A stretch of DNA of 64,000 nt from Rhizophagus irregularis (taxonomy: Eukaryota > Glomeromycota > Glomeromycetes > Glomerales > Glomeraceae): the NCBI RefSeq assembly GCF_026210795.1, contig NC_089442.1, forward strand, positions 1,798,001 to 1,862,000, in the 5' to 3' direction. Under the pieces are notes generated by a model. That model saw only the letters and a program-made list of their open reading frames with translations, ran no database searches and was not told the origin of the DNA. Both the position numbers and the translations under genes were made by a program. Positions 36,831-48,385 of the stretch are shown here, piece by piece (the first letter of the stretch is position 1; each line of letters starts with the position of its first letter).

Positions 36831-38225
36831 TTTTAATGATATAAAATCGGATATGTTTCCATGATACTAATGTTGCTGTCGTTAATGCTGTAATCCGAAT
36901 GGCTTCTCTTCAGAAAATATTTGAAGTTGAGGACTTGAGATTCCTGAACAAACGTAAAAAAGATTATGTAAAAAAGACAATCCTGTAACAGAAAAAGGAA
37001 AAGGTCATGGGTATAAATTTTATAGATGAGCGACATATTGGCATAAATTAATCCTGTTGAAGGTTTCTCGAAAATTAGCGGCTGAGGAGTCTCATTTACC
37101 ATTGTAGTACTTAAGCCCGTCATTAAATGACGTTGCCACCTTAAGTTACAAAATGATCCTTTATTAAATAATTCAAAATAACAACTGTTAATATATTCCG
37201 AGTTACGTCATAAATAAATATTTAAGGAAATTATTAAATTGCTTGGTTTCGAATCATTTTCTTCTAAATTATTTTCTAGAGCCAAACTTCGATAATTCTC
37301 CCTCCCTAACAATTTCTAATAAACCATCAATCAAAATAATTAATGTGGCTCTTTTTCATCATAAGAAAAAGGCAAAAAGAATCGAATATGGAAAAATGAT
37401 GGTTGATGTTAATTAATTAACGTCAAGCAACCCTTTTTATAAACTTTTGACATACGATCGTCCATATAAATCATGAAAATAAACATTACAAAATATAATT
37501 CTATCAATATTCAAATATAGTAATAAATATTTAACCAATAAAATTTCAACAATAGTTTTCAGAATAGTTTTACATCATTACGGATGGACTTCATTTAAAA
37601 CACTTCAAAAATTTTATACACCTAAATTAAATATTATACTGCGCCCCACAATTAATAAAGTTGTCTTTACACCACGTGAAGATTGTGGTTCTAATGAGCG
37701 TATTGCGATTACCAATCACATGAACCAATTAATTAAAGTATCTTTAATGGAAAAGATAAATTGGAAGAAACTTTAGGATCTGATGAATCAGAATTTCTAT
37801 TTTTTTTTATAGATATTAAGCTACAAATTAATCTTTTTTAAATTAATATGAGAGTATAATACAATTAATATGTTATATGTTATTACACTTGTATATTTAA
37901 TTTAAATATTTAGATTAACTTGTCTAGTTTATTAAAATAATTAATAATTCTACCTTATTTTTTGCTCTTTAGTATCAGCTAATATATGTATACGGTATAC
38001 CATCATGTTCATATGATTAGTGTGGATCTAATTCATGCGCCAATTAAATAAGAATCCTCTAATTATCGAAGGACTCTACAGACTCCATATCAAAGGTTTG
38101 TCTGTCACGCCGTGTAAACTACTATGTTACTATTTAAGAATTATTTGATGTTACATATTTTAGTAATACCTAAGGGTAGGTAATACATCTCTTTCGTGGT
38201 ACTGTATCAACGTATCGGACGCTCC

Positions 38226-38244
38226 AACGGTTCCCGTTACCTAG
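38226..38244 (+). repeat. terminal hairpin followed by CTAG (copy 3)
   Basis: AACGG-TTC-CCGTT hairpin, then AC, CTAG and T, as at 23461 and 23716. The preceding GGACGCTCC resembles the CGCTCCGGAC of the other copies, but the rest of that element is not recognisable here. It ends about 320 bases upstream of the split kinase gene. Confidence 0.5.
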
Positions 38245-38483
38245 TAAAATACTTCTAAGTTCTAAAAAGAACTCTCTGTTGTAATACAGAATGTTCCCGA
38301 ATATTTCATGCAGAACGTTTTTGTGAAAATGTATATATACCATGTTTGTATGACTGTGATGTTTGGGTACAAATAAAACCCCTTAATAATACAAAGAAAT
38401 AATCTATAGTATTAGAATTTTCCATGAGAAAATCTGAAAACACTCTGTATCACCAACGGAATTAAAACTAATATATAATTTAG

Positions 38484-38492
38484 ATATAAATA
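38484..38492 (+). promoter_or_regulatory. TATA-like element of the split kinase gene
   Basis: ATATAAATA is 70-78 bases before the ATG at 38562. Upstream CCATGAGAAAATCTG and downstream ATCGATACTTGTTTATAAC match the other kinase promoters, so the pseudogene kept its promoter. Confidence 0.45.
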
Positions 38493-38561
38493 CAGCACAG
38501 TCAAATTTTCAAATTCATTATCGTTATCGATACTTGTTTATAACTTATATCAATTAACAAA

Positions 38562-38766
38562 ATGAAAATTGTAAATATTACAAATTACAAAAAATCTTTT
38601 GATCCAACCCAAGATTAAAATCTAGTCCTATACCAATTAAATTTATTTCTTTTAGTTGGAATGATGAAAATTGTATTTATTGTGGAGAAGAATATACTAG
38701 GACGCTTCTCTGTGATCGCTTTGATACTCAAAAATATTGCAAAAAATGTTTATCACAGTACATTAA
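38562..38766 (+). pseudogene. kinase pseudogene, 5' fragment (before the Helitron)
   Basis: The start ATGAAAATTGTAAAT, the segment AAATCTAGTCCTATACCAAT and TATTGCAAAAAATGTTTATC match exon 1 of kinases A and B. One base is missing in GATCCAACCCAAG compared with GATCCAACACCAAG, which shifts the frame near codon 16. Homology ends abruptly after CAGTACATTAA at 38766, the left border of the Helitron. The next expected bases are at 53594 on the far side. Confidence 0.88.
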
Positions 38767-39106
38767 CTAGGGTAATTTGGTATTGTTAGTGAGTTATAAT
38801 ATAATTATTGCATTATTCAGTAATTATTTATATATATTTTAAGTAATATAATAGGGTTTATATTAAAAAGTTGATTTGTATTTTGTATTTTTATCAAATA
38901 ATAAATTTTATGGTTTATTTTGAGTTTATTAGTTTTATTAAAGAAATATTATATTTAATGATCAAAATGAATTGATCCTGTAACATGTTAAGTGGTAATA
39001 ATATAAAGATAAATATAAATATAATAGTTTGTATTAATTTTAGTAAAATATTAGATATGATGATAATGTTAAGTATAGTGATTTAAAAAAATTAGATTGG
39101 ATGCTA
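38767..39106. other. Helitron 3' terminal region
   Basis: AT-rich non-coding DNA between the CTAG terminus and the transposase stop codon. It presumably holds the transposase 3' UTR. No palindromic hairpin of the usual GC-rich type was found next to CTAG. Confidence 0.5.
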
Positions 39107-42100
39107 TTATGATAAATACATTGTATTGAACTTCTCCTGTAATCTATTTAATTCTGACAACATTGCATCATCTACTTTTATTGCATTTGGATCAAAAGAT
39201 TGGATTTCTAGATTTTCCCAAGATGTGGCACGACTAATTGATACATAAGATTGCCCATGAGCAAACATTTGTTCATCCAATGATACAGTTACATGGGGTA
39301 ATGTAAGGCCTTGTGTCTTGTGTACAGTTAGAGCAAATGCATTTTGAAGTGGAAATTGTGTTCGTTGTGCTGAAGCTCCATGTAAGTTAAAATAAGTTGT
39401 AATTTTTTCTACTATAACTTGATTTATCCCATTATTTATTGGAAATGCCACTTCTACTTGATTTTCATTTATTAATTTAGTTACCACACCAATTGATCCA
39501 TTACAAAGTTGTTCATTAAATAATTTGTTAGTTAGAAACATTACTCTTGCTCCTTCTCTTATTATTAATTCAGATGGTAAATTAGTATAATGTCTAAATT
39601 GTTTATCATATTCTTTTGGTATACATTCTTTTTCATTAACATAATCAATAGCTGTAGAAATTAAAAATCCAGAGGAGATATCTTTAAAAATAGGAAGATA
39701 ACCACAGATTAAATTATTAATTGAATCTGCACTATGACGAAATCCAAAAATATAGGTAGTATCAGTTGACATTTCATTGTTACTTTGATATGATTGCACT
39801 TTTTCATCAATTAATCTTCTTGTTTCTGAACTTATATTTCCTATTCGCATTTCTTCTAATATATTATAAAATGATCTATCTTGTTGGCGATGAGAAGTTG
39901 TAAGAAAAAGTGGGAAAAATTCTTGCCATTCTGGAGCATAAAAAACTTGTTTACCACTTACAGGTGGAAGTTGAGCAATATCTCCAATTAGTAAAGTTGG
40001 AATTCCACCAAAAGGTACTGGTGATTTGTTAATTTTTGCAAATAATGAACTAATAAAAGATAAAAGAATTGATGATACCATTGATACTTCTTCAATTATA
40101 ATAGCTTTAATCTGGCTAAGTTTTTCAAATTGTTGATTATTATAATGAGATAATGTTTCAAAATAGGTTTGAGTATTTCTAATATATAGTGCTGAATGTA
40201 TAGTTTTTCCATTTACATTTTGTGCAGCAACACCAGTAGGAGCCATCAATAAATATTCAGTTTTTTTATCAGCTAAAAAATTTTTAATTAGATGTATCAT
40301 AAAAGATTTACCAGTACCTGCTGAACCAGTTAGAAAAAAATAAGGATGTTTAGAATGTAATCTTTCTCCCCAACTATTTGTAAGTATATTCATTATTTTA
40401 TATTGATCTTCAGAAAGTAGCATAGATGAGAGATTTAAAGAGCGAATAGGTTGACGTAACAAATTATTTAACTGATTTCCAATAATTTCTTGTAAGTTTA
40501 CATGCAATGAAGATATCAAATTATTAACTAAATTTTGATAATTATTTGTATATCTTTGAATATTAGATTGCATTGAATTTTGTACAAAATTTAAAGTTAA
40601 TGAATATTCAGTAGGATATTTAGCTTCAAAATGAGCTTTATAAGTTTGATATAAGCTTTTTAAATCAGTTTCACTTCTAACAGGTAATCTAAGTAGTAAT
40701 TGTTGATAATAAAATGATTCTGATTGCTGAATTGTTAAATGTTGAAAACGTACAAGAATTTCTTTTTGTCTTTTTCTTACAAAGCGGTTTTTTTTATCTA
40801 TATAATATATTCCATTTTTTGGCTGACTTTTTTGTATAGTATAATTGCGATGATAAAAAGGATATGTCATACTATCAAATTCATTATCAGATGGACGATC
40901 AAAATATTTATCAATGGCATCATCCCAATAGGGAGATAATTGTTCTTCTTGTTGTAATAAATAAAGTGGTTTTATAGATTTAGTTCTTATTTCAGGAGGA
41001 ATAGAAGGAAGAAATTCAACAGCAATTGATGATCGACATATTGAATATCCAAGTAAAAGAATCATTAATTCCATTGATCCAAGACGTCTTGCTAAAATAT
41101 GTTTTCGAAATGCATCAGGTTCAGAAATATCAAAATATTCTGATGGTTCAGATTTTGTAACATACTTAGTCATATATTTTGCAAATTGATGTGTTGTTAC
41201 ATATTGAAAATTAATATGACCATTCCATAAAAATAATGTTGGTGCATGATATGGAATAACATATAAATCTTCTTCTTTAGTACGACGATAAATATATCTT
41301 AAGGAATTAGGATCTTCATGTGTAGTATCTGAATATGGTTGAGGAAAACCTTTTTTGCAACGTGAACCAGATGGAGCTGGACCTCCACAACGTGAATCAC
41401 AAGTATGAATTTGATGTTTTTTAACCAATTCATATAATTCTGGTTCAGAATTGGGATCTGGCATATCTGCTCTAATTACATTAGAATCAATTAATTCAGA
41501 AATTGATTTAGATAAATAAGCTATACCATGTGTATGAATTGCTCCACGATTTTGAAATTCATCACGTTCAAAATGATGTAACCAGTTACCCCAATCAGTT
41601 AAATTTGGATTTTTCCAAAGATATTGATGCATTGATGCTAAACGATGATGATAATGCAAGTAGGTATGAAATGGACGATTAGAAGGAAGGGGATCTTTGT
41701 TATCAGTTTTTAATAAAATATTTTTTAAATGTGACCAATGATTTTCAGCCATAGTCATAGTATAAAAAATTTGTGGTAAACCAAATCCTTGAACCATAGT
41801 ATTAATATGATGTTCTTTTTGGCGAAAATAAGAATCTCCTGTTCTAATATAAGAAGGTATAGTTGTTGTATTTTTTTCATTAATTATTGGACATCCAGTA
41901 TAAATACTATTGGTAATTAAATCTGCTGTTGTTAATTGATGTGATAGTGAAGTATTATATTGATTTAAAATTCGATTTCTATTTTGGTGATTTCTTAATT
42001 TTTCAATTGTTAAATAAATATAATGAGGCCAATACCAAGATAATCTCCATCTGGGATCAGGACAAAGTAGTAAAGATTTTGCATAATTACCTAAACTATC

Positions 42101-43210
42101 TGTAAATCGCCGATTTGTATTTTCATCATTTATATAAAATCCTTTTCCATATGGAAAAAGGTCAGGAAATAAAAGTGGTTCAATATTTTTATCATAAAAA
42201 GATATTGGTAATTTTTTATTATATGGATCAGTTAAAAATCCTGCCATTAATCGATTATAATGGTAATCTTCATTATGAATTTCTGCATCAAGTTCATAGG
42301 GAGGTAGTATTACAGCAGAAGGACGTGAATTAATGTTAAATAATGGTTGGTCTTGATTTTGAGAAGTATTACTAAGTGAGGCATTTGGAAAGATAATTGG
42401 TGCCCCATCCCATGTTCCATGATTAATTAAAGTTTGATATGGTTTAAAATAAGGATTATGATCTCGTAACCATCTTGCTGCATTATCAAGTGAAGAATGA
42501 TACCATGAATTTGATTGATTATTATTTAGTATAGCACCAATGGTACCAGAATATAATGCAAGTGCATTAATATTTTTTGAGTAGTTAAAGGTTCCAGTTA
42601 AGTGACGATAGTTTGTGTAAGCATTGCTATTTGGAACTCGGCCTAATGAACAACTAAGATGAATAGGTGAGAGATAAATTCGATGATATAAAGGCACACT
42701 TTGAATTTCATCAGGTATAGGATCAGGAATTGGTATTTTAAGATGATTATTAGAATTATAACAAGAAGAACATGTTGCTATACGTGCAGGTTGAGAATCA
42801 TCAGTATGAAAAACTAATGTGATTTGTGGATTATTTGAATAAGCTTCTTCTAAAGGATATTTAAATGTTCTATCATATAGTTCCCAATTTGCCTTTGTTG
42901 GATACTGTAAACGAGAACAATAACTACATGGAACACATGGATATTGAGTAAGAATAGTTGTATTAAACCGATCTTGTAAGTTACACAATTTTATAGAAGG
43001 TTGCCAGGATGGAAAATAAGCTCTAAAGGTGATGTTTGCAGAAGACAAAGATGGTTGAATTGGAATTCGAGAATGATCTGCATTAGCTTGTTGACGAACT
43101 GCATAACTTGAAAATAATGAACTATCAAAATTTTCATGTTCTGAGTTCAAATAAGATTCAGAATCATTATCTGATACTTCAACTCTCCAATGATTAACAG
43201 TAAAACTCAT
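39107..43210 (-). CDS. Helitron Rep-helicase transposase
   Basis: One uninterrupted frame of 1367 residues. An N-terminal zinc-finger candidate has C92-x2-C95-x2-C98 and C147-x2-C150. The Rep nuclease has the HUH motif H559-T-H561 in GAIHTHGIAYL and two tyrosines, Y679 and Y683, in AKYMTKYVTK, which nick DNA and hold the 5' end during rolling-circle transposition. The C-terminal PIF1/RecD-like helicase (about 940-1360) has Walker A GSAGTGKS (K968), EEVSM, LLIGDIAQLPPVSG, the TSHRQ motif, TVHKTQGLTLPHV and SYVSISRATSWENLEI. All catalytic motifs expected of an autonomous Helitron are present and there is no internal stop, so the protein may be functional. Length fits fungal Helitron transposases. 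It works in the nucleus on the element's own ends. Confidence 0.95.
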   Translation of the reverse strand: MSFTVNHWRVEVSDNDSESYLNSEHENFDSSLFSSYAVRQQANADHSRIPIQPSLSSANITFRAYFPSWQPSIKLCNLQDRFNTTILTQYPCVPCSYCSRLQYPTKANWELYDRTFKYPLEEAYSNNPQITLVFHTDDSQPARIATCSSCYNSNNHLKIPIPDPIPDEIQSVPLYHRIYLSPIHLSCSLGRVPNSNAYTNYRHLTGTFNYSKNINALALYSGTIGAILNNNQSNSWYHSSLDNAARWLRDHNPYFKPYQTLINHGTWDGAPIIFPNASLSNTSQNQDQPLFNINSRPSAVILPPYELDAEIHNEDYHYNRLMAGFLTDPYNKKLPISFYDKNIEPLLFPDLFPYGKGFYINDENTNRRFTDSLGNYAKSLLLCPDPRWRLSWYWPHYIYLTIEKLRNHQNRNRILNQYNTSLSHQLTTADLITNSIYTGCPIINEKNTTTIPSYIRTGDSYFRQKEHHINTMVQGFGLPQIFYTMTMAENHWSHLKNILLKTDNKDPLPSNRPFHTYLHYHHRLASMHQYLWKNPNLTDWGNWLHHFERDEFQNRGAIHTHGIAYLSKSISELIDSNVIRADMPDPNSEPELYELVKKHQIHTCDSRCGGPAPSGSRCKKGFPQPYSDTTHEDPNSLRYIYRRTKEEDLYVIPYHAPTLFLWNGHINFQYVTTHQFAKYMTKYVTKSEPSEYFDISEPDAFRKHILARRLGSMELMILLLGYSICRSSIAVEFLPSIPPEIRTKSIKPLYLLQQEEQLSPYWDDAIDKYFDRPSDNEFDSMTYPFYHRNYTIQKSQPKNGIYYIDKKNRFVRKRQKEILVRFQHLTIQQSESFYYQQLLLRLPVRSETDLKSLYQTYKAHFEAKYPTEYSLTLNFVQNSMQSNIQRYTNNYQNLVNNLISSLHVNLQEIIGNQLNNLLRQPIRSLNLSSMLLSEDQYKIMNILTNSWGERLHSKHPYFFLTGSAGTGKSFMIHLIKNFLADKKTEYLLMAPTGVAAQNVNGKTIHSALYIRNTQTYFETLSHYNNQQFEKLSQIKAIIIEEVSMVSSILLSFISSLFAKINKSPVPFGGIPTLLIGDIAQLPPVSGKQVFYAPEWQEFFPLFLTTSHRQQDRSFYNILEEMRIGNISSETRRLIDEKVQSYQSNNEMSTDTTYIFGFRHSADSINNLICGYLPIFKDISSGFLISTAIDYVNEKECIPKEYDKQFRHYTNLPSELIIREGARVMFLTNKLFNEQLCNGSIGVVTKLINENQVEVAFPINNGINQVIVEKITTYFNLHGASAQRTQFPLQNAFALTVHKTQGLTLPHVTVSLDEQMFAHGQSYVSISRATSWENLEIQSFDPNAIKVDDAMLSELNRLQEKFNTMYLS

Positions 43211-45388
43211 AGTTTTATATTATATGAAAAAATTAAAAATGTATTTATTAATGTAAGAATTTTAATTACATTTCAGTGTTAATATACCAAAATAAAGGGT
43301 CTTTTACTAAAACCCTATTTTTAAATTGTGAAAGGGTTTAACCAATAAAATTCCAGAAATCCAAAATTTTGGCTGAAATTTGTAATTTTGACTGAAACTT
43401 CAAAATTAGGCCGAATCTTAAGATAGGCCGAAACCTGCCAAAATATCCGATTCCCGAAGATCATATGTGTTATGTAATACATGGATTTTATTATCTTATT
43501 TTTCTTATTTGTAATTCTGGTAATTAATTACCAGTTTTTTCCTAAAAATAATGTAAAATACGTGATTATTCATTTTATTTATCATGTAATTAATGCAATT
43601 ATTATTCGCTATATATATGACTTAGCTGTTATATCTAAAATTATTTAATATATTGATAAATAATTAATATTATTTATTAACTATATATATATATTAAAAA
43701 CCACAGTTTTGGTATTGGCCATATAACTTACTGGCTGATCGATAATTGTATAAACTGAGTGAATTATTTAATATATTTAATAAATAAATTATAATTATGT
43801 GCAATATTTATTTATTATTAATATTAATTTAATATTATTTATTTACTATATATATATGCAGTTATGGTATCGGTTGTACAACTTACTGGCCGATTGATAG
43901 CTTTTTAAAAAATTGTGTAAACCGAGAAATATTCTGTCATACTGTCTGTATAAATAATTTGAATTATGTAACATGATCTGTCCATGTTATTTGATTAGCG
44001 GTCAGGTCATATGTTCATATGTACACAATTCTTTATTGCTAATATAATTTTTCCAGTTAATGAAATTTTAATCACTTTTTTTACAAAAAAACTCAGTTGT
44101 ATTAATAATAATTTTTCTATTCCCATCCTTTGGAATGAACGGTAACAAAAAAATTTGCTTATTCATCATATAAAATTTTTTATTAAGTCATATAGAATTT
44201 TGCGTATTTAGGGGTAAAATTTCCATAACGTCATATTTGTATTTGCGTAGCAAATAAATTAGAAATGAATAGTCATATATAGATTTGCGTAACAGGAGTA
44301 ATTTTTTATATATAAAAAATAAAATTAAATTTCACACGTTCAAAAATTTTTATAAAATAAATTTTTAAACTGATAATTTGTTTTCAAATACATTATTGAA
44401 CTTATTACATCTAATTCTCATAAAATTAGACATCATACTCATAAAAAAAATTGTATTTTTCACAATAATATTACTTTATTTTTTTATTTTTTTACTAACG
44501 TCGGTACGCTCGGAATGCATTTTAGTCAAATGTAATCGCCTTTTCAAGTTTAAGTAATGTTGTTCGGCGATGTCGAATCTACCTGCACGTAAATTTTCAT
44601 AGTAATCGGAGCAATACTTATGGAGTACTAATAATTTTCGCACTTTCAATTATTGCCGTATATTATCAAAATACAATGTTTCATTGATAATATATCCTGA
44701 TATATCCCGATATTTTACTGATTTTTATGTGTATTGTATATTATTATTTATTAATAAACATCATTTATTTATTTTATTTGCTTAAAACTAGATATTTATT
44801 ATATGTGTTACATTAATATTTTATCTTTCTAAACTATAAATGTTGTTAATGGTTTGGAACATTTTTCCAGTTGGTTCGATTCCAACAAACAACTTCTAAT
44901 ACGTCTCAGATGTCTTTGATATCTCATCGCGTCTAATGTCATTTGCGTTTCCTATCCAAAAAACGCTACAAAAATAAGAAGGCATTATTAGTTTTGTTTA
45001 ATAGCACCATTATCACCCAATTTAATAAAAAACCTACGTACCATAATAAAATCCTAGAAAACAAAGTAAATAATGGGGTTAGTACTACCATTAAAACCAT
45101 CACATAATTATCCAAAAAATTTATTGACACCATCCAAAAATCTAAAAAAAATAAAAAAAGGCATTAATATTATTAAACAATACACCATTAAACACCATGC
45201 AAAGGATCTACCATGAAGAATGTTGTTTAAATTTATCTGGGAATCTAAAAATAAAAAAAGGGATGTTAATGTAGTTTAATAACGTCACCATTAACACCCA
45301 CACAAATAAACCTACCATGAATAATTGTCCAAGAATCATCCATAAACCTAAAAAAAGAAGAAATAAAAGCCTTTCCAAAATACAGAAA
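43211..45388. other. Helitron non-coding region
   Basis: No gene is seen. 43665-43930 holds a degenerate direct repeat listed separately. 44140-44300 has repeated TCATATA...ATTTTGCGTA segments. The minus-strand frame at 45208-45399 overlaps the end of the coiled-coil gene in another frame. A small foldback ACCCTATTTTTAAATTG...AAAGGGTTT occurs at 43312-43340. Confidence 0.55.
43665..43930 (+). repeat. degenerate direct repeat (two units)
   Basis: Each unit contains ATTATTTATTAACTATATAT, a GGTATTGGCC or GGTATCGGTT segment, AACTTACTGGCYGATYGATA and TGTATAAACTGAG or TGTGTAAACCGAG. The two copies start near 43668 and 43832, so spacing is about 165 bases. Confidence 0.6.
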
Positions 45389-46245
45389 TCAAGTGGCAAA
45401 TTTTACTTTCTTTTTAGATTTACTTTTAGTCAGTTGTGATGGTATAGGAGTAGCGGGAGTAGTAGAATGAGAACGAAGTTGACGAGTTTTAATAGTATAA
45501 TTCTCTTCTAATAAAATTTCTAATTAAAGAAATAATATATAATAACAGTTGAAAGATATAATATTGAAATATACCTTTTAGTTCCATATACTTTTTACCC
45601 AACATTCTATGTTCTTTTCGCCACTTCGTTAAATCATCTTCAAGGTCTAATATTTTTGATCGTGCAATAGTCAGATCATCTTCCAGCTGAGACCTTAGTT
45701 GAATACTGTCATGAAGGGAGTCTTGTGCCTCATTAAGTTGTTTCTGAATATGGTTAAGATGACGACAACAACTTTCAAGTTCCTCTGAATTAAATTAAAA
45801 AAAAAAATATATGTATATATGTGTATATGATAATAATTGGATAGTTAGTTCGAGAACTAAGTGGATAAAGTCGATAGTTTAGAAAAGATCTGCAGAAGGT
45901 AAAATCCTTTTAAGAACTGGACACTGGGAATATGAATACTCCGTCTACAGGTAATGAACCGTCAAGAACCATGCCCTGAGAATACGAATATACTGTCTGC
46001 AGGCAACCTCTTTTAAGATCATTTAGTAAACCTTGCGTACAATACCCACCTTCAAGAAGTTGAACCTTTGGTTTTCTGGCAGCTTTCAAAGCCTTCAAGC
46101 GATTTTTAGATTTTCGGTTAGAGGTGGCAGAACGTCGACAGCGTTTCTTATTTGATGTAGCAGCAGTAGTAGAAGGACGAGCAGCAGTAGAAGGATGAGC
46201 AGCAATTAAAGCAGAAGTGGTGGTAAATTTCCTAGTGGCAACCAT
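45389..46245 (-). CDS. Helitron cargo: basic coiled-coil protein
   Basis: Three exons (46245-46050, 45784-45575, 45519-45389) give 178 residues. Donor GTGGGT and acceptor TTCAG join in phase 1, and the second intron (55 bases, donor GTATAT) also in phase 1. Residues 1-65 are alanine/threonine/serine-rich with basic clusters (NKKRCRRSATSNRKSKNRLK), a likely nuclear signal or DNA contact. Residues 66-140 form a predicted coiled coil (ELESCCRHLNHIQKQLNEAQ, then SQLEDDLTIARSKILDLEDD). The C-terminus is basic (TKSKSKKKVKFAT). The family is not recognised. It is transcribed in the same direction as the transposase. A role in dimerisation or regulation inside the element is only inferred. Confidence 0.72.
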
Positions 46246-47722
46246 TTTGAGAAGGAACAAATAGATGTGTAGTAAAGGTGTAGTGAAGGAAAATTTTGAA
46301 AAATATTAAGTAAAAACAAGAAAGGAAGGAAAAATGAAGATACTTATATAATGAAGAGATGTGACGCGTAAACATGTAAAAATTAGCAAAACAAAATATT
46401 ATGAAAAAGATTGATAATAAAAGGATAAATGTTACATGAGGGAAAATTCTGGAAAAGGAAAATCATATCAGAAAAATTATTTTCAGAACAAAGGAAAATA
46501 GTCTAAAAATAGTAATACTCGATAAGTTAATTTAAGGAGTTAAAATAATAAAATTAATAAGTCGCGACCATTAATTTATTTTTAGAAATAATTAGGATTA
46601 TTTAATTTTAAAAATTAAGATACTGATTTCAATAATTTAACCTATAATTGTAAATTATGTAAAATAATGAAAGGAACTTTTAAAGCCCCAATAATAGAAA
46701 TCTATCAAATGAATTTATAAGGAGAGATTTGTAAGAACACAAAATTTAAGCGCGAGGGATGTCTGTAGTATCACAAATTAGTAGTAGGTAGATCACTTAT
46801 AATTGGCGAGATAGAATCCAAAATCATTTGCTTATTGATCATAGTAAAAAATTTTGATTTTAATGTGACCTTTATATGTATTGTTCGGGGTCCTGATGCA
46901 GCTATCCAGTTATTTTCAGTTTTTGTAATTACAAATTTTTTTTAAATGAATATTATTCCTTTTTCAGTCAGTCATTTTTTTTCCATCATTGTAATTCTTT
47001 TATTTATTTAGTATTTTTAATAATTTTTTTATCACTATAAAAATTTGTTTTTAAATTTTCTATTAATAAAAGTGTTAATGACGATAATTATGATGATAGT
47101 GAGGAATAATAATAATGAGAAATAATTACAATAGTTAATCCAATGAGAATTAATTCTAATATCATGTGATTTAAATAATGATACTATTTAGGAAATAAAT
47201 GATGTAATTATGCAGGGCAAAATATTCGCGATCAAAGTCCAGTTAACATATAATTATGCAGGCAATGCAGGCAATTGTAATTTTATATTATATTTTAAAA
47301 CATTGCAATTTAATTAAGGAATAAGGATAAGCATATTATATTTTAAAAATAGTGCAATTTAATTAAGGAATAAGGATAAGCATATTATATTAGAATCAAT
47401 AAGTTTTAAGGACTTCGTTAATTAAATTTATTACATTAGATCAATAAATTTTAAGAACTGCATTACAAAAAAAATTTAGAACTGCGTTAATTAAATTTAT
47501 TACATTAGAATCAAAACTGTGTTTATTTTGTTACAAATACTTTAATTATGTAGAATGTTATTATGTTCATCAGTTCATGTTTTAAACATTATAACGAATT
47601 TTAAAATTATTATAAATATTATGAAATTTGAATTTTTTTTTCGCAATTCAAACCCAAATTGTATTTTAATTTTCAAATTGTATTTAATTTTCAAGTTACA
47701 AAAAAATCATAAAAAATAAAAA
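46246..47722. other. Helitron non-coding region
   Basis: AT-rich spacer between the divergently transcribed coiled-coil and Myb/SANT genes. It presumably holds both promoters. A short direct repeat with TGCAATTTAATTAAGGAATA then AGGATAAGCATATTATATT occurs twice (about 47305 and 47351). No gene is seen. Confidence 0.5.
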
Positions 47723-48385
47723 ATGGCAGCATTAGTACCTTTTGTTCCACCGCCACCACCAGTATTCCAATGGTCGATTAATGCTGCTAGGCAGTTAATT
47801 GCGGAGCGAAGAAACTTACATCAGCAATTTGAAAGAATTGCAAATCGCTACCATGTTAATGTATGGACAATAATAGCAAATAGGGTGTTCACTGCAACGG
47901 GATTTGCAGCGACACCCAGGCAGTGCTATACAAAATGGAATGCCCTCAAACAAGGTTATGAAAACCTCAGTAGAATAATAAATAATAATGATGATGGCAT
48001 TCCTATTACAAGCCCAAATAGTTTCGATAGAGCGTGTTTTGCCGATATGAACGATGAATTCTGGTTACAAACTGGTAATTATTATTAATTATTATTTTAA
48101 ATTAATTTTATTTAGGCAATTCATTCAATTCATTAATATTTTTATTGGATTTTAGATCTGTTTAGACGAGAGTATCGACGGCGGCATGCTGCGCATGATC
48201 GACGTCAATATGAATATAGATTGCAAAGGGAAAGAAGGAGGTCGCGATCTAGGTCTCGATCAAGGTCTCGATCAAGAAGTAGATCAAGAAATAGAGATAG
48301 AAGACGAGATAGAAGTAGAGATAGAAGACGGGACAGAAGTAGAGATAGAAGAAGAGGTAGAAGCAGGTCCCCACATAGAAGATAA
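47723..48385 (+). CDS. Helitron cargo: Myb/SANT-like protein with arginine-rich RS/RD tail
   Basis: Two exons (47723-48074 and 48156-48385) give 193 residues. Donor CTG-GTAATT and acceptor TTTTAG join in phase 1. After a proline patch (VPFVPPPPPVFQW), residues 16-85 have the trihelix/Myb pattern: W17, IAERRNLHQQFERIANRY, VWTIIANRV, and ATPRQCYTKWNALKQGYENL. This is a DNA-binding fold common in transposon-associated proteins. Exon 2 switches to a basic tail of about 75 residues, made of RSRSRS and RDRRRDRSRDRRR repeats ending RSPHRR, similar to RS domains of splicing factors. Frame-shifted reading of this exon would give an acidic tail instead. The gene runs opposite to the transposase. Target sites and function are unknown. 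Confidence 0.75.

Larger units (their letters stand above)
35736..38561. other. intergenic region, T-rich tract and coding-like scrap
   Basis: 36130-36830 is a homopolymer-rich tract listed separately. 36833-37123 (minus) is an open frame without a recognised domain. 37590-37776 (plus) reads HYGWTSFKTLQKFYTPKLNI and continues through TPREDCGSNERIAITNHMNQ to a stop. Its composition is more gene-like than its surroundings, so it may be an exon or relic of an unrecognised gene. 38420-38561 matches the kinase promoter region. Confidence 0.5.

Noticed and set aside
36833-37123. 96-codon minus-strand frame
   Set aside because: No domain recognised; start region looks somewhat gene-like but nothing confirms it.
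40739-42333. Plus-strand frames inside the transposase gene
   Set aside because: Antisense shadows of the 1367-codon Rep-helicase frame.
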